Origin: DATHTS01 sp965219305
Lineage (GTDB): Bacteria > Acidobacteriota > Blastocatellia > Pyrinomonadales > Pyrinomonadaceae
Assembly (NCBI GenBank): GCA_965219305.1
Contig: OZ244725.1
Coordinates: 4,154,001 to 4,218,000, forward strand
Direction of reading: 5' to 3'
Length of the DNA: 64,000 bases
Shown: in pieces, positions 24,754 through 33,093 of the stretch
How the letters are laid out: the number at the start of each line of letters is the position of its first letter
Numbering within the stretch: the first letter of the stretch is position 1
Made by a program: the position numbers and the translations under genes
Notes under the pieces: model-generated
What the model was told of the DNA's origin: nothing
Seen by the model: only the letters and a program-made list of their open reading frames with translations
Database searches by the model: none

Positions 24754-25068
24754 CTAAACTGTTTCGATTGCGACGTGATTATTTAAGCCGAGCATTTCAA
24801 ATAATTCGGCGGTGTCTTCTTTGACATCGGAAAACACAACCTTTGCTCCGGCTTCTTGCGCCGCGTCAATTACGCCGAGCAGAATCGAAACGCCGATGCT
24901 GTTGACAAGTTCGGTTTCGGAAAAATTTACCACGAGATTCTTGCAGCCGTCATCAATTCGGTGTTTGCATTCTCGTTCGATCAGTTCGCCGCTTAATTTG
25001 TTAAGATAATCACCGGCAAAAATAATAGAAGTGTCGCCATTTGTCTGGACGGAAATATTTGTTTGCAT
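24754..25068 (-). CDS. STAS-domain anti-sigma-factor antagonist
   Basis: A 104-residue single STAS domain protein. SIIFAGDYLNKLSGELIEREC, the phospho-acceptor region FSETELVNSIGVSILLGV (Ser in NSIG, in the position phosphorylated in SpoIIAA/RsbV) and AGAKVVFSDVKEDTAELFEMLGLNNHV match the anti-anti-sigma fold. It should respond to phosphorylation by an anti-sigma kinase. No kinase or sigma factor gene is adjacent. It precedes the HD-GYP gene on the same strand. Confidence 0.9.
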   Translation of the reverse strand: MQTNISVQTNGDTSIIFAGDYLNKLSGELIERECKHRIDDGCKNLVVNFSETELVNSIGVSILLGVIDAAQEAGAKVVFSDVKEDTAELFEMLGLNNHVAIETV

Positions 25069-25231
25069 ATTAAAAAATCCGGTTCGGTTTGTCTGTTTCT
25101 TTGGGAAGACTTAGAATGTTCAACTTAAAGTAATACTTTAAGCAATCGGTTGTCAAGTCAATTTTTAAGCATTCCGTGTCTTTTGCTTTCGGCACAAAAA
25201 CAAAAGTATAGTATTTAGAACCCGAATTGAT

Positions 25232-25897
25232 ATGGAAAACAGCAATAAAATCGAATCGAACGCCTTTGAAAATATGGATAGAATGTATCGTTACCAACGA
25301 TACTTCTACGACGCGACGCGCAAATATTATCTTCTCGGACGTGATAAATTAATTTCCGAAATGAATGTTAAACCGAAGGAAAACGTCCTCGAAATCGGTT
25401 GCGGAACAGGAAGAAATCTCATAATTCTGGCGAGAAAAAATCCGAATGCAAATTTCTTCGGTTTAGACGCTTCAGCCGAAATGTTGAAGTCGGCACAGAC
25501 GAAAGTTGACCGTTTGAAAATCGAAAATATACATCTTGAAACTGCGCTTGCCGATAACTTTAATTTCAATAAAACATTTGATTTATCCGATAAATTCGAT
25601 ACTTGTTATTTCAGTTATTCAATCTCGATGATTCCGACGTGGAAGGAATCAATAGCTAATTGTCTAGAAAATCTCAAATCAGGCAGAAGTTTTTACATCG
25701 TTGATTTTTACGACCAAAAAGATCTGCCTAAGTGGTTTCGCAAAATCTTGAAAGGCTGGCTCAGACAATTTCACGTCCGTTTCTGGGGCGATTTGATGCC
25801 GCATCTCGAGGAATTGGAAAAACAAGGTTTGGGAAAACTTTCCGTCAAGTCAATTTATAAAAGCTATTCGTTTATCGCTGAATTTAAAAAATCCTAG
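25232..25897 (+). CDS. BtaB-like SAM-dependent methyltransferase
   Basis: A 221-residue class I methyltransferase with SAM motif VLEIGCGTGRNL (about residues 50-61) and FGLDAS. The opening MDRMYRYQRYFYDATRKYYLLGRDKLI is the hallmark of BtaB and the matching domain of betaine-lipid synthases, which N-methylate diacylglycerylhomoserine to DGTS. A BtaA partner, which transfers the aminocarboxypropyl group, is not adjacent, so the substrate is uncertain. The QueD gene follows 23 bp downstream. Confidence 0.82.
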   Translation: MENSNKIESNAFENMDRMYRYQRYFYDATRKYYLLGRDKLISEMNVKPKENVLEIGCGTGRNLIILARKNPNANFFGLDASAEMLKSAQTKVDRLKIENIHLETALADNFNFNKTFDLSDKFDTCYFSYSISMIPTWKESIANCLENLKSGRSFYIVDFYDQKDLPKWFRKILKGWLRQFHVRFWGDLMPHLEELEKQGLGKLSVKSIYKSYSFIAEFKKS

Positions 25898-25920
25898 AAA
25901 ACACAGAATATAAATAACGT

Positions 25921-26304
25921 ATGTCATCATTTTTTGAAGTAATGATCGAGCGCAATTTTTCGTCGGCGCACCAACTTCGCGGTTATAAAGGTAAGTGCGA
26001 AAATCTGCACGGGCATAATTATAAGATCGAAATTTTTGCAAAAGGCGCGGAACTAAATAATATCGGTCTGCTGATAGATTTCGGCGACTTGAAAAAGGCG
26101 GCGGACGAAATAGTAAATTATCTCGATCACAGGAATCTCAACGAACTGCCGCCGTTTGACGAAGAACTAAATCCGTCGGCGGAAAATCTGGCGCGTTATT
26201 TTTGCGAATATTTAAATTCGCGCATCGCCGACGAGCGTGTAAAAGTTTATAAAGTCCGCTGTTACGAAACGCCGACGAGTGTGGCGACCTTTCAGATTGA
26301 TTAA
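25921..26304 (+). CDS. queD: 6-carboxytetrahydropterin synthase (QueD/PTPS family)
   Basis: A 127-residue zinc enzyme. Zinc His residues are in FSSAHQL and LHGHNYKIEI; the catalytic Cys is in GKCENLHGH; LDHRNLNEL and the Glu in CYETPTSVA complete the pattern. It converts dihydroneopterin triphosphate to 6-carboxytetrahydropterin for queuosine and other 7-deazaguanines. No other queuosine gene is near. Confidence 0.93.
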   Translation: MSSFFEVMIERNFSSAHQLRGYKGKCENLHGHNYKIEIFAKGAELNNIGLLIDFGDLKKAADEIVNYLDHRNLNELPPFDEELNPSAENLARYFCEYLNSRIADERVKVYKVRCYETPTSVATFQID

Positions 26305-26601
26305 TTTTACTATATTAGAAATAATCCGCGTTTGAAATTACAATATGATAAATGATGTGTTAGGATAAGTTTAGATTGAAAATGATGGTGTTCTAATTAA
26401 TAAGTTAACAGGGATGGTTTAATGAAAAACCGCTTTTTAAGTTTTCAAACCCCAATTGCAACGTAGAATTTAAGATTCTAGACGCTGTGGTTAGGGTTTT
26501 ACTATTTTGTGCGGTTAATCAAGATTTTCATTTTCAAATTATTTCAAATAAAGGAGCGATTTTTTTAGGAGTAGTTTAGATTTTTATAGGAGGAGAATTT
26601 T
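26305..26601 (+). promoter_or_regulatory. Leader and promoter region of the hydrogenase operon
   Basis: This 297-bp AT-rich region precedes hhyS. A strong ribosome site AGGAGG lies 8 bases before its ATG. A possible short frame of 14 codons begins at ATG 26422 after AGGGATGG, but nothing else supports it. I see no clear sigma-54 (GG-N10-GC) or sigma-70 site. Confidence 0.45.
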
Positions 26602-27669
26602 ATGGCAACAGAAGAAAATGTCCCGTATGGACGAAAGACGCAACGCGAGCCGGACGTAAAAGATATTCACATTTTATGGATCACCGCCGGACTTAGCTGC
26701 GACGGCGATTCGGTTTCGGTTACTGCAGCGACGCAGCCGTCTATCGAAGATGTTTTATTGGGAGCAATTCCAGGTCTGCCGAAAGTGCATCTGCATAATC
26801 CGGTTTTGGCTTATGAAGTCGGCGACGATTTTATGAAGTTTTGGTATCAAGCCGAACAAGGCGACTTAGACCCGTTCGTGCTTGTCATAGAAGGTTCGAT
26901 CCCGAATGAAAATTTGAGCGGCGAAGGTTATTGGGCGGCACTCGGCACGGACGCGATGACCGGACAGCCGATCACGACGAACGAATGGATTGACAGACTC
27001 GCGCCGAAAGCTCTGGCGGTGGTCGGCGCGGGAACTTGCGCGACTTACGGCGGAATTCACGCGATGGAAGGAAATCCGACGGGCGCGATGGGACTCGCCG
27101 ATTATCTCGGTTGGGATTGGAAATCGAAAGCGGGTTTGCCGATTGTTAACGTTCCGGGTTGTCCGGTTCAGCCCGACAATTTTATGGAAACGCTTCTTTA
27201 TCTCCTTTATCAAGTCGCGGGACTTGCGCCGATGATTCCTTTGGACGAGCAGCTTCGCCCGACGTGGCTGTTCGGCAAAACTGTTCACGAAGGCTGCGAC
27301 CGCGCCGGATATTACGAACAGGGCGATTTCGCGGAAGATTATAATTCGTCGAAATGTATCGTCAAACTCGGTTGTTGGGGACCTGTCGTAAACTGCAACG
27401 TCCCGAAACGCGGTTGGATGGCTGGAATCGGCGGCTGTCCGAACGTCGGCGGAATTTGCATCGGCTGCACGATGCCCGGATTTCCCGACAAGTTTATGCC
27501 GTTTATGGACGAACCGCCCGGAGCGCGTATCTCTTCGACGGCGATCGGTCTTTACGGCGGCGTGATTCGCAAACTGAGAAGCATCACGAACAATACGGTC
27601 AATAAAGAACCAAGTTGGCGGCATAACCGCAACGAACTGACGACGGGTTATAAACCGAAACATTATTAA
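26602..27669 (+). CDS. hhyS: Group 1h [NiFe]-hydrogenase small subunit
   Basis: A 355-residue iron-sulfur subunit. It lacks a Tat signal and membrane anchor, starting instead with a short polar segment, as in the high-affinity actinobacterial-type (group 1h/5) enzymes. Cluster-binding motifs are ITAGLSCDGDS (proximal), GAGTCATYGG, VPGCPVQPDN, and medial/distal Cys in KLGCWGPVVNC, GGCPNVGGICIGCTMPGFPD. With HhyL it oxidises atmospheric H2 and passes electrons to the respiratory chain in the presence of oxygen. It leads the operon with a strong Shine-Dalgarno. Confidence 0.95.
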   Translation: MATEENVPYGRKTQREPDVKDIHILWITAGLSCDGDSVSVTAATQPSIEDVLLGAIPGLPKVHLHNPVLAYEVGDDFMKFWYQAEQGDLDPFVLVIEGSIPNENLSGEGYWAALGTDAMTGQPITTNEWIDRLAPKALAVVGAGTCATYGGIHAMEGNPTGAMGLADYLGWDWKSKAGLPIVNVPGCPVQPDNFMETLLYLLYQVAGLAPMIPLDEQLRPTWLFGKTVHEGCDRAGYYEQGDFAEDYNSSKCIVKLGCWGPVVNCNVPKRGWMAGIGGCPNVGGICIGCTMPGFPDKFMPFMDEPPGARISSTAIGLYGGVIRKLRSITNNTVNKEPSWRHNRNELTTGYKPKHY

Positions 27670-27670
27670 A

Positions 27671-27761
27671 GAGTTGAGCGAGTTGACTGAAAGTTGACTG
27701 AGTTGGCTGAGTTGAATAAAAACCCGGCAAACTCAGTCAACCCGGTCAACTCGGCAAACTC
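27671..27761. repeat. GTTGACTGA-word palindrome between hhyS and hhyL
   Basis: Left part: several copies of GAGTTGACTGA and variants (27671-27714). Right part: the complement (CAACTCGG, CTCAGTCAACCCGG) at 27727-27761. Together they can fold into a long hairpin that ends 3 bp before the hhyL ribosome-binding site. The same words recur after fabI at 34735-34820. Confidence 0.8.
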
Positions 27762-27777
27762 TCCGAAGGAGGACGAA

Positions 27778-29586
27778 ATGGACAGCACGCAAACAATTAC
27801 ACAAACGCCGACCGAAAAAAGAACTTTGGTTGATATGAATTGGGATCCGATCACGAGAATTGTCGGCTCTCTCGGAATTTATACGAAGATTGATTTTAAG
27901 AACCGCGAAGTTGCCGAATGTTACTCGACGAGTTCGATCTTTCGCGGTTATTCGATCTTTATGAAGGGCAAAGACCCGCGCGACGCGCATTTTATCACGT
28001 CGCGGATTTGCGGGATTTGCGGCGATAATCACGCGACTTGCGCTTGTTACGCGCAAAATATGGCGTTTAATGTTCGTCCGCCGGCGATGGCGGAATGGAT
28101 AGTGAACTTGGGCGAAGCCGCCGAATATATGTTCGACCACAACATTTATCAGGATAATTTGGTCGGCGTTGATTTCTGCGAAAATTTAGTTAAGGAAACG
28201 AATCCGAGCGTCTGGGAAAAAGCGAAAGTTACGGACGCGCCGCACGCCGCCGATCACGGTTACAAAAAAATCTCCGACATTATGACCGCGCTCAATCCGT
28301 TCACGGGCGAATTTTACCGCGAGACTTTGCAGGTTTCCCGCTACACGCGCGAGATGTTCTGCCTGATGGAAGGTCGCCACGTTCACCCGTCAACGCTTTA
28401 TCCGGGCGGCGTGGGAACTGTTCCGACGGTGCAGTTATTTACCGATTATTTGACGCGGCTGATGCGATACTGCGAATTTATGAAGAAATGCGTGCCTCTG
28501 CATGACGATCTTTTCGATTTCTTCTACGAAGCATTGCCGGGTTACGAAGAAGTCGGCAGACGCAGAATTCTTCTCGCTTGCTGGGGTTCGTTCAATGATC
28601 CCGATCATTGCGATTACAAATACGAAAATATGGGCGAGTGGGGCAAAAAGATGTTCGTTACGCCCGGAATCATCGTTGACGGAAAAGCCGTCACGCACGA
28701 TCTCGTTGACATCAATCTCGGCATTCGCATTTTATTGGGAAGTTCGTATTACGAAGATTGGGAACAATCGGAAATGTTCGTCAAAAACGATCCCTTGGGA
28801 AATCCGGTTGACCGCCGACATCCGTGGAATCAAACGACGATCCCGAAACCGCAGAAACGCGATTTCGACAATAATTATACGTGGGTTATGTCGCCGCGCT
28901 GGTATCACGAAGGCGAACAGGGCGAAGGCTCGAAATATCTCGCGCTCGACACGGGCGGCGGTCCGATCGCTCGTTTCTGGTCAACGGCACTCGCCGGAAC
29001 GGTAGATTTCGGCTACGTCAAAGCGACCGGACACAGCGTGAAAATTTATCTGCCGAAAACGGCGATGAAACCGGAAGTCGAGTTTGAATGGAAAATTCCG
29101 AAATGGTCGAACGCTCTGGAACGCCACCGCGCACGAACATATTTCCAAGCATACGCGGCGGCATCGGCACTGCATTTCGTCGAAAAAGCACTCGAAGAAC
29201 TGCACGCCGGAAGAACCGACACGTTCACGCCGTTCACGGTTCCTGAAGAAGCCATCGGCTGCGGTTTCCACGAAGCCGTGCGCGGAGTTCTGTCGCATCA
29301 TATGGTCATCCGAGACGGAAAGATCGCCAATTATCACCCGTATCCGCCGACACCTTGGAACGCGAATCCGCGGGACATCTACGGAACGCCCGGACCTTAT
29401 GAAGATGCCGTCCAAAACACGCCGATCTTTGAAGAGAACGGTCCCGAAAACTTCAAAGGCATTGACATTATGCGCGCCGTGAGAAGTTTCGACCCGTGTC
29501 TGCCGTGCGGAGTTCATATGTATCTCGGCAACGGTAAACTTTTGGAAACCAGGCATTCGAATATGTTCGGAACATCGCACGGTTAA
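27778..29586 (+). CDS. hhyL: Group 1h [NiFe]-hydrogenase large subunit
   Basis: A 602-residue catalytic subunit. The N-terminal nickel-binding L1 motif is SRICGICGDNHATC and the C-terminal L2 motif DPCLPCGVH, both with the variations of group 1h enzymes. After the L2 His some 22 residues (MYLGNGKLLETRHSNMFGTS..) remain, the peptide normally removed by a maturation protease. I start at 27778 because GAAGGAGGACGAA gives an excellent ribosome site; a longer frame to 27694 is only the palindromic spacer. Hyp maturation genes are not in the window. Confidence 0.96.
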   Translation: MDSTQTITQTPTEKRTLVDMNWDPITRIVGSLGIYTKIDFKNREVAECYSTSSIFRGYSIFMKGKDPRDAHFITSRICGICGDNHATCACYAQNMAFNVRPPAMAEWIVNLGEAAEYMFDHNIYQDNLVGVDFCENLVKETNPSVWEKAKVTDAPHAADHGYKKISDIMTALNPFTGEFYRETLQVSRYTREMFCLMEGRHVHPSTLYPGGVGTVPTVQLFTDYLTRLMRYCEFMKKCVPLHDDLFDFFYEALPGYEEVGRRRILLACWGSFNDPDHCDYKYENMGEWGKKMFVTPGIIVDGKAVTHDLVDINLGIRILLGSSYYEDWEQSEMFVKNDPLGNPVDRRHPWNQTTIPKPQKRDFDNNYTWVMSPRWYHEGEQGEGSKYLALDTGGGPIARFWSTALAGTVDFGYVKATGHSVKIYLPKTAMKPEVEFEWKIPKWSNALERHRARTYFQAYAAASALHFVEKALEELHAGRTDTFTPFTVPEEAIGCGFHEAVRGVLSHHMVIRDGKIANYHPYPPTPWNANPRDIYGTPGPYEDAVQNTPIFEENGPENFKGIDIMRAVRSFDPCLPCGVHMYLGNGKLLETRHSNMFGTSHG

Positions 29587-29662
29587 AAGTTTGGAGTTCC
29601 GCCTTTAGGCGGCAATTTCTGCTACAAAAGAATTGCCGCCTAAAGGCGGAACTCCAAACTTT
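29586..29662. repeat. Perfect 32-bp-arm hairpin after hhyL
   Basis: Arms 29586-29617 and 29631-29662 are exact reverse complements (core GGAGTTCCGCCTTTAGGCGG) around a 13-base loop. The left arm begins on the last base of the hhyL stop codon. It lies inside the operon, so it may act as a processing or stability hairpin separating hhyL from the NifU-like gene. Confidence 0.92.
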
Positions 29663-29678
29663 ACGAAAATTTCACCAA

Positions 29679-30236
29679 ATGGAAGAACCACAAGGAATAC
29701 AAAAAATCGAGCAGTTGATCAGCCAGATCGAAGCGGTTGCCGATCCGAATACGAAAGCCGTCGCCGTCGAACTCGTTCAGGCGATGATGGAATATCACGG
29801 TGCGGGAATCGAGCGAATGATGGAAATTACTGCCGGGAAAGGCGAAAAAGGTTTCGAGACGATTGACGATTTCGGGCGCGACGAACTCGTTTCGAGTTTG
29901 TTGCTTTTATACGGTCAGCATCCCGTTCCGCTCGAAGAGCGCGTGATGCGGGGAATCGAAAATGCGCGTCCGATCTTGAAGGAACACGACGGGAATGTTG
30001 ATGTCGTCGGACTGGAAAACGGAATTTTGCGGCTTCGTTTGCAGGGAACTTGCGACGGCTGCCCGTCTTCGGCGGACACTCTGAAATATGCCATCGAAGA
30101 AGCAGTTTACAAAACCGCGCCGGATCTGCAGGAAATAGTCGTTGAAAATTTAGCGGAAGTTAAACCTTCGACGAACGGTTTTGTCGCCATCGAAGGATTG
30201 AAGAAAACCGAGCCGTTGGTCTGTCCGACAGTTTGA
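29679..30236 (+). CDS. NifU-domain protein associated with hydrogenase
   Basis: A 185-residue protein whose central-C-terminal part (about residues 88-165) is a NifU C-terminal domain with the cluster-binding CDGCPSS (Cys125, Cys128). The N-terminal about 85 residues are helical and unassigned. Such NifU-like genes commonly accompany hhySL and are thought to deliver Fe-S clusters or act in electron transfer. The tail ends TEPLVCPTV with one more Cys. Confidence 0.9.
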   Translation: MEEPQGIQKIEQLISQIEAVADPNTKAVAVELVQAMMEYHGAGIERMMEITAGKGEKGFETIDDFGRDELVSSLLLLYGQHPVPLEERVMRGIENARPILKEHDGNVDVVGLENGILRLRLQGTCDGCPSSADTLKYAIEEAVYKTAPDLQEIVVENLAEVKPSTNGFVAIEGLKKTEPLVCPTV

Positions 30237-30281
30237 TTTTGGATTTTAGATTTTATATTTGGAAAGAAAAAGGAGGGAAAT

Positions 30282-30470
30282 ATGCCGGATTTAGACGATA
30301 ATTATAAAGCGGAAAGAGAAGAAGGAACGACCGAAAACGAAGAAGCCAAAGACGAAAGCGGCGGCGGAAATCGTCCGGCGGGAACGCGGCAGATTGAAGA
30401 TTCGACGGGAATAAATGCAGATGCCGAAAAACCGATCGTTGAAGATATGCCGACGATGCCGCCAGCATAA
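30282..30470 (+). CDS. Small acidic protein of the hydrogenase operon
   Basis: A 62-residue, strongly acidic, probably disordered protein (DLDDNYKAEREEGTTENEEAK ... ending MPTMPPA). AAAGGAGGGAAAT just before the ATG is an excellent ribosome-binding site, so translation is likely in spite of the short length. Position as fourth gene of the hhySL operon suggests a link to the hydrogenase; the function is unknown. Confidence 0.72.
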   Translation: MPDLDDNYKAEREEGTTENEEAKDESGGGNRPAGTRQIEDSTGINADAEKPIVEDMPTMPPA

Positions 30471-30565
30471 TTTTTATTCAACTTTAATTTCTAAAGTGAG
30501 TAATCAAGCCGGGTTGAATTTCGTTAAAATAACCCTTTCTTGAAACTCTGTGATGTAGTATTTTA

Positions 30566-30614
30566 AAATTCAGTTTATCAAGCGGCAAATTTCGCCGTTT
30601 GATAAGCTGAATTT
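30566..30614 (+). terminator. Terminator of the hydrogenase operon
   Basis: A 21-bp stem with two mismatches (AAATTCAG.TTATCAA.CGGC, 30566-30586 with 30594-30614) followed by CGGTTTTTTG, 96 bp after the small acidic gene. The rest of the 30471-30676 gap is AT-rich and shows no gene. Confidence 0.75.
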
Positions 30615-30676
30615 CGGTTTTTGAATATCCGATCTGCTTCGTTAATGAATTTAACTTTTAGATTTTCGATCAATCA

Positions 30677-31618
30677 ATGAATTCAAATTTTTACTGCTCT
30701 GTTTGCCGATGCGAAAGAGAAAAATCCAGCGTTATTTGTCCGGTTACTCTCGGTTGGCAGACTAAATTCAATTTGATTGAGTGCGGAATTTGCGCGAGCC
30801 GACAGTTATTTCCATTGCCGGAAGACGAAGAACTTAACCGCTTTTACAATAAGGGTTATTACGGTTTCGACTGGTATAAACAGCGCGGTTGGGGCAAAAC
30901 TTTCGCGCAATGGCATCTGCCGAAAAGGAAAAACGGGAAATATCTGGAAGTCGGTTGCGGTTTGGGATATTTTCTCGACGGAATTCGTTCGGCTTCAAAT
31001 TGGGATGTTTGCGGCATCGAATTCGGTAAAGAATCGGTCGAACACGCGCGGCAGGAATTAAATCTCGATGTCCGTCAGGGCGAGATCGCAGATGTAAATT
31101 TTGCCGATAAAGAATTCGATTTTGTCAGAATCTGCAATGTTCTCGAACACGTTAAAGACCCGCTTTTGATGCTCGAAGAAACGCGGCGAATCTTAAAACC
31201 GGACGGTTTTCTGCATCTTTCGATCCCGAACGGTTTGACCGATTCGCAGGCGTTGATAAATTTTTATGAGAGCGAAAAAACGTCGCCTTTGAGTAAAGAC
31301 GGGCATCTTTTCTTTTTTCCGAAAAAGACGCTTTTACAAATTTTGGAAAAAACCGGATTCGAGATCGTCGGCAGCGGCACGATCAGCGTCCGGCGCGGTT
31401 TGAAAACTCTCGGAAAATATCCGAAAAAGGAAAATTGGAAAGAGCCGTATTTTACAAAGCAGAAAGCAGAGACATCGGACGGCAGAATTCGCCTGTCGCC
31501 CGAAAAAAAACGTTCCGATATTTATTACCATTTCAGGCGTTTAACGATGACGGCGCGGATGTTTCCCGGCTTGCGTGAATACGGTTTAGAGTTCAAATTG
31601 GTGCTGAAACCGAAATAA
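30677..31618 (+). CDS. SAM-dependent methyltransferase with N-terminal Cys motif
   Basis: A 313-residue protein. The first 45 residues carry CSVCRCEREK and CGICASRQLFP, a probable zinc ribbon. The class I methyltransferase domain (about 85-200) has YLEVGCGLGYFLDGI, VCGIEFG, DFVRICNVLEHVKDP and RILKPDGFLHLSIPN. This architecture (zinc-binding head plus methyltransferase_23 type) is common in sugar or natural-product modification, but the substrate is unknown. A basic C-terminal tail follows. Confidence 0.85.
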   Translation: MNSNFYCSVCRCEREKSSVICPVTLGWQTKFNLIECGICASRQLFPLPEDEELNRFYNKGYYGFDWYKQRGWGKTFAQWHLPKRKNGKYLEVGCGLGYFLDGIRSASNWDVCGIEFGKESVEHARQELNLDVRQGEIADVNFADKEFDFVRICNVLEHVKDPLLMLEETRRILKPDGFLHLSIPNGLTDSQALINFYESEKTSPLSKDGHLFFFPKKTLLQILEKTGFEIVGSGTISVRRGLKTLGKYPKKENWKEPYFTKQKAETSDGRIRLSPEKKRSDIYYHFRRLTMTARMFPGLREYGLEFKLVLKPK

Positions 31619-31640
31619 ATGGAAAATCCGGTTCTGCAAA

Positions 31641-32017
31641 ATGAATCTGAATCAAGTTACAATTTATACGAACAAATTCGGAGAATCGCTCGAATTTTAT
31701 AAAAACCCGGATTAAAATTGATCGTAGATTCCGCGCCGCAATATGTTCGTTTTGAATGTCTCGACGGCGATTCGAACATTTCCTTGCAATCAACCGAAGA
31801 CGAGTCAGTTTGTTCAAAAATCGTTTTATACTTTGAATGCGAAAATTTGAACAGAGAAGTTGAGCGTCTGAAAAATCTCGGTTTGGAATTTATCGAACAA
31901 CCGGAAGACAAAAGCTGATTGTGGCGCGAGACATATTTGAAAGACTCGAACAGAAATAAAATTTGTTTTTTTTACGCGGGCTAAAATCGCCAAAATCCGC
32001 CGTGGCGTGTAAAATAG
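31641..32017 (+). pseudogene. VOC/glyoxalase-family gene, inactivated
   Basis: The frame starts NLNQVTIYTNKFGESLEFYKN, shifts by one base near 31701-31710, continues GLKLIVDSAPQYVRFECLDG and YFECENLNREVERLKNLGLEFIEQ, then meets TGA at 31916-31918 where a Trp codon is expected (KS-stop-LWRETYLKD), and TAA at 31982 before NRQNPPWRV. Read through, it is a complete VOC (bleomycin-resistance/dioxygenase fold) protein of about 125 residues. Three separate lesions make it a genuine pseudogene instead of an isolated sequencing error. Confidence 0.85.
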
Positions 32018-32065
32018 CATTTTTGGCTTTTTAATAAACAAATAACAGGAGAAATAATTTAATAA

Positions 32066-33001
32066 ATGTCTTTAACAGTTGTAGGTTCGGTCGCGTTTGA
32101 CGCATTGGAAACGCCATTTGGCAAGCGCGATAAAATTCTTGGCGGTGCGGCGACGCACTTTTCTTTGTCGGCGGGATTTTTCACGGATGTGAACGCCGTC
32201 GGGATTGTCGGAAACGATTTCGGCGACGATGAATGGGCGGTTTTCAAGCGTCATAATATTAATACGGACGACATTGAAGTCGTCGAGGACGGCAAGACGT
32301 TTTTCTGGCGCGGGAAATATGAATACGATATGAACGTCGCGCACACGCTCGACACGCAGTTGAATGTCTTTGAGACTTTTGATCCGAAATTGTCGGACAA
32401 TTCCAAGAATACGAAGTTGTTATTTCTGGCGAATATCGTCCCGATGATCCAAAAAGGCGTGCGCGAACAGTCCAACGCCGATTTCGTGGCGATGGACACG
32501 ATGAATTTCTGGATTGATTCGATGAAAGATGCCGTGATCGAAACGATGAAGGTCGTTGACTGCATCATCATCAACGATGCCGAAGCGCGGCAGCTTGCCG
32601 ACGAACCGAATGTTCATAAAGCGGCGAAGAAATTGATGGAAATCGGCGGATTAAAAGCCGTCGTCATCAAACGCGGCGAATACGGCGCGGCACTTTTTAC
32701 AAAAGATTCTTATTTTGCGATTCCGGCATATCCGTTAGAATCAGTTTTCGATCCGACCGGCGCGGGCGACACTTTCGCGGGCGGTTTTATGGGTTATCTG
32801 GCGAGTCAGAAAGAGATCAACGAAGCATCAATGCGCCGCGCGATGGTTTACGGAACGGTAATGTCTTCGTTTAATGTCGAAGAATTCGGCACGGAACGTG
32901 TTGACCGTCTGACGCACGAAGAGATCAACAAGCGTTTTGCAGAATTTAAACGAATTACACATTTTGAAGAAATCCCATTTGAAAAAGCGACGGCAGTGTA
33001 A
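32066..33001 (+). CDS. PfkB-family carbohydrate kinase
   Basis: A 311-residue ribokinase-fold enzyme. It starts LTVVGSVAFDALETPFG, has the PfkB-1 pattern GGAATHFSLSAGFF near residue 30, and the PfkB-2 signature DPTGAGDTFAGGF with the catalytic Asp near residue 240. The acceptor sugar or nucleoside cannot be inferred; related acidobacterial and proteobacterial proteins are annotated only as sugar kinases. A 24-bp hairpin begins in its stop codon. Confidence 0.9.
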   Translation: MSLTVVGSVAFDALETPFGKRDKILGGAATHFSLSAGFFTDVNAVGIVGNDFGDDEWAVFKRHNINTDDIEVVEDGKTFFWRGKYEYDMNVAHTLDTQLNVFETFDPKLSDNSKNTKLLFLANIVPMIQKGVREQSNADFVAMDTMNFWIDSMKDAVIETMKVVDCIIINDAEARQLADEPNVHKAAKKLMEIGGLKAVVIKRGEYGAALFTKDSYFAIPAYPLESVFDPTGAGDTFAGGFMGYLASQKEINEASMRRAMVYGTVMSSFNVEEFGTERVDRLTHEEINKRFAEFKRITHFEEIPFEKATAV

Positions 33002-33060
33002 ACAATAAAGGATGAATAAATGAACTGAAAAATCCGTTTATTCATCCTTTATTGTTTACA
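32997..33060 (+). terminator. 24-bp-stem hairpin overlapping the kinase stop codon
   Basis: Perfect arms at 32997-33020 and 33037-33060 (TGTAAACAATAAAGGATGAA...) with a 16-base loop. The left arm contains the TAA stop of the PfkB gene. It is probably an intrinsic terminator or 3-prime barrier; the tail has little T. Confidence 0.75.
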
Positions 33061-33093
33061 CAATTCGATCACCGGAAAAATTGCGGAAATTAA

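Noticed and set aside
26422..26466. 14-codon frame upstream of hhyS as a leader peptide
   Set aside because: Only one loosely placed ribosome site supports it; no biased codons and no following terminator, so I do not list it as a gene.
27694..27777. N-terminal extension of HhyL
   Set aside because: The added 28 residues translate the palindromic spacer, and the best ribosome site points to 27778.
32066..33001. Assigning the PfkB protein to ribokinase or adenosine kinase
   Set aside because: The conserved motifs are shared by all PfkB kinases; the substrate-determining region is not diagnostic by eye.
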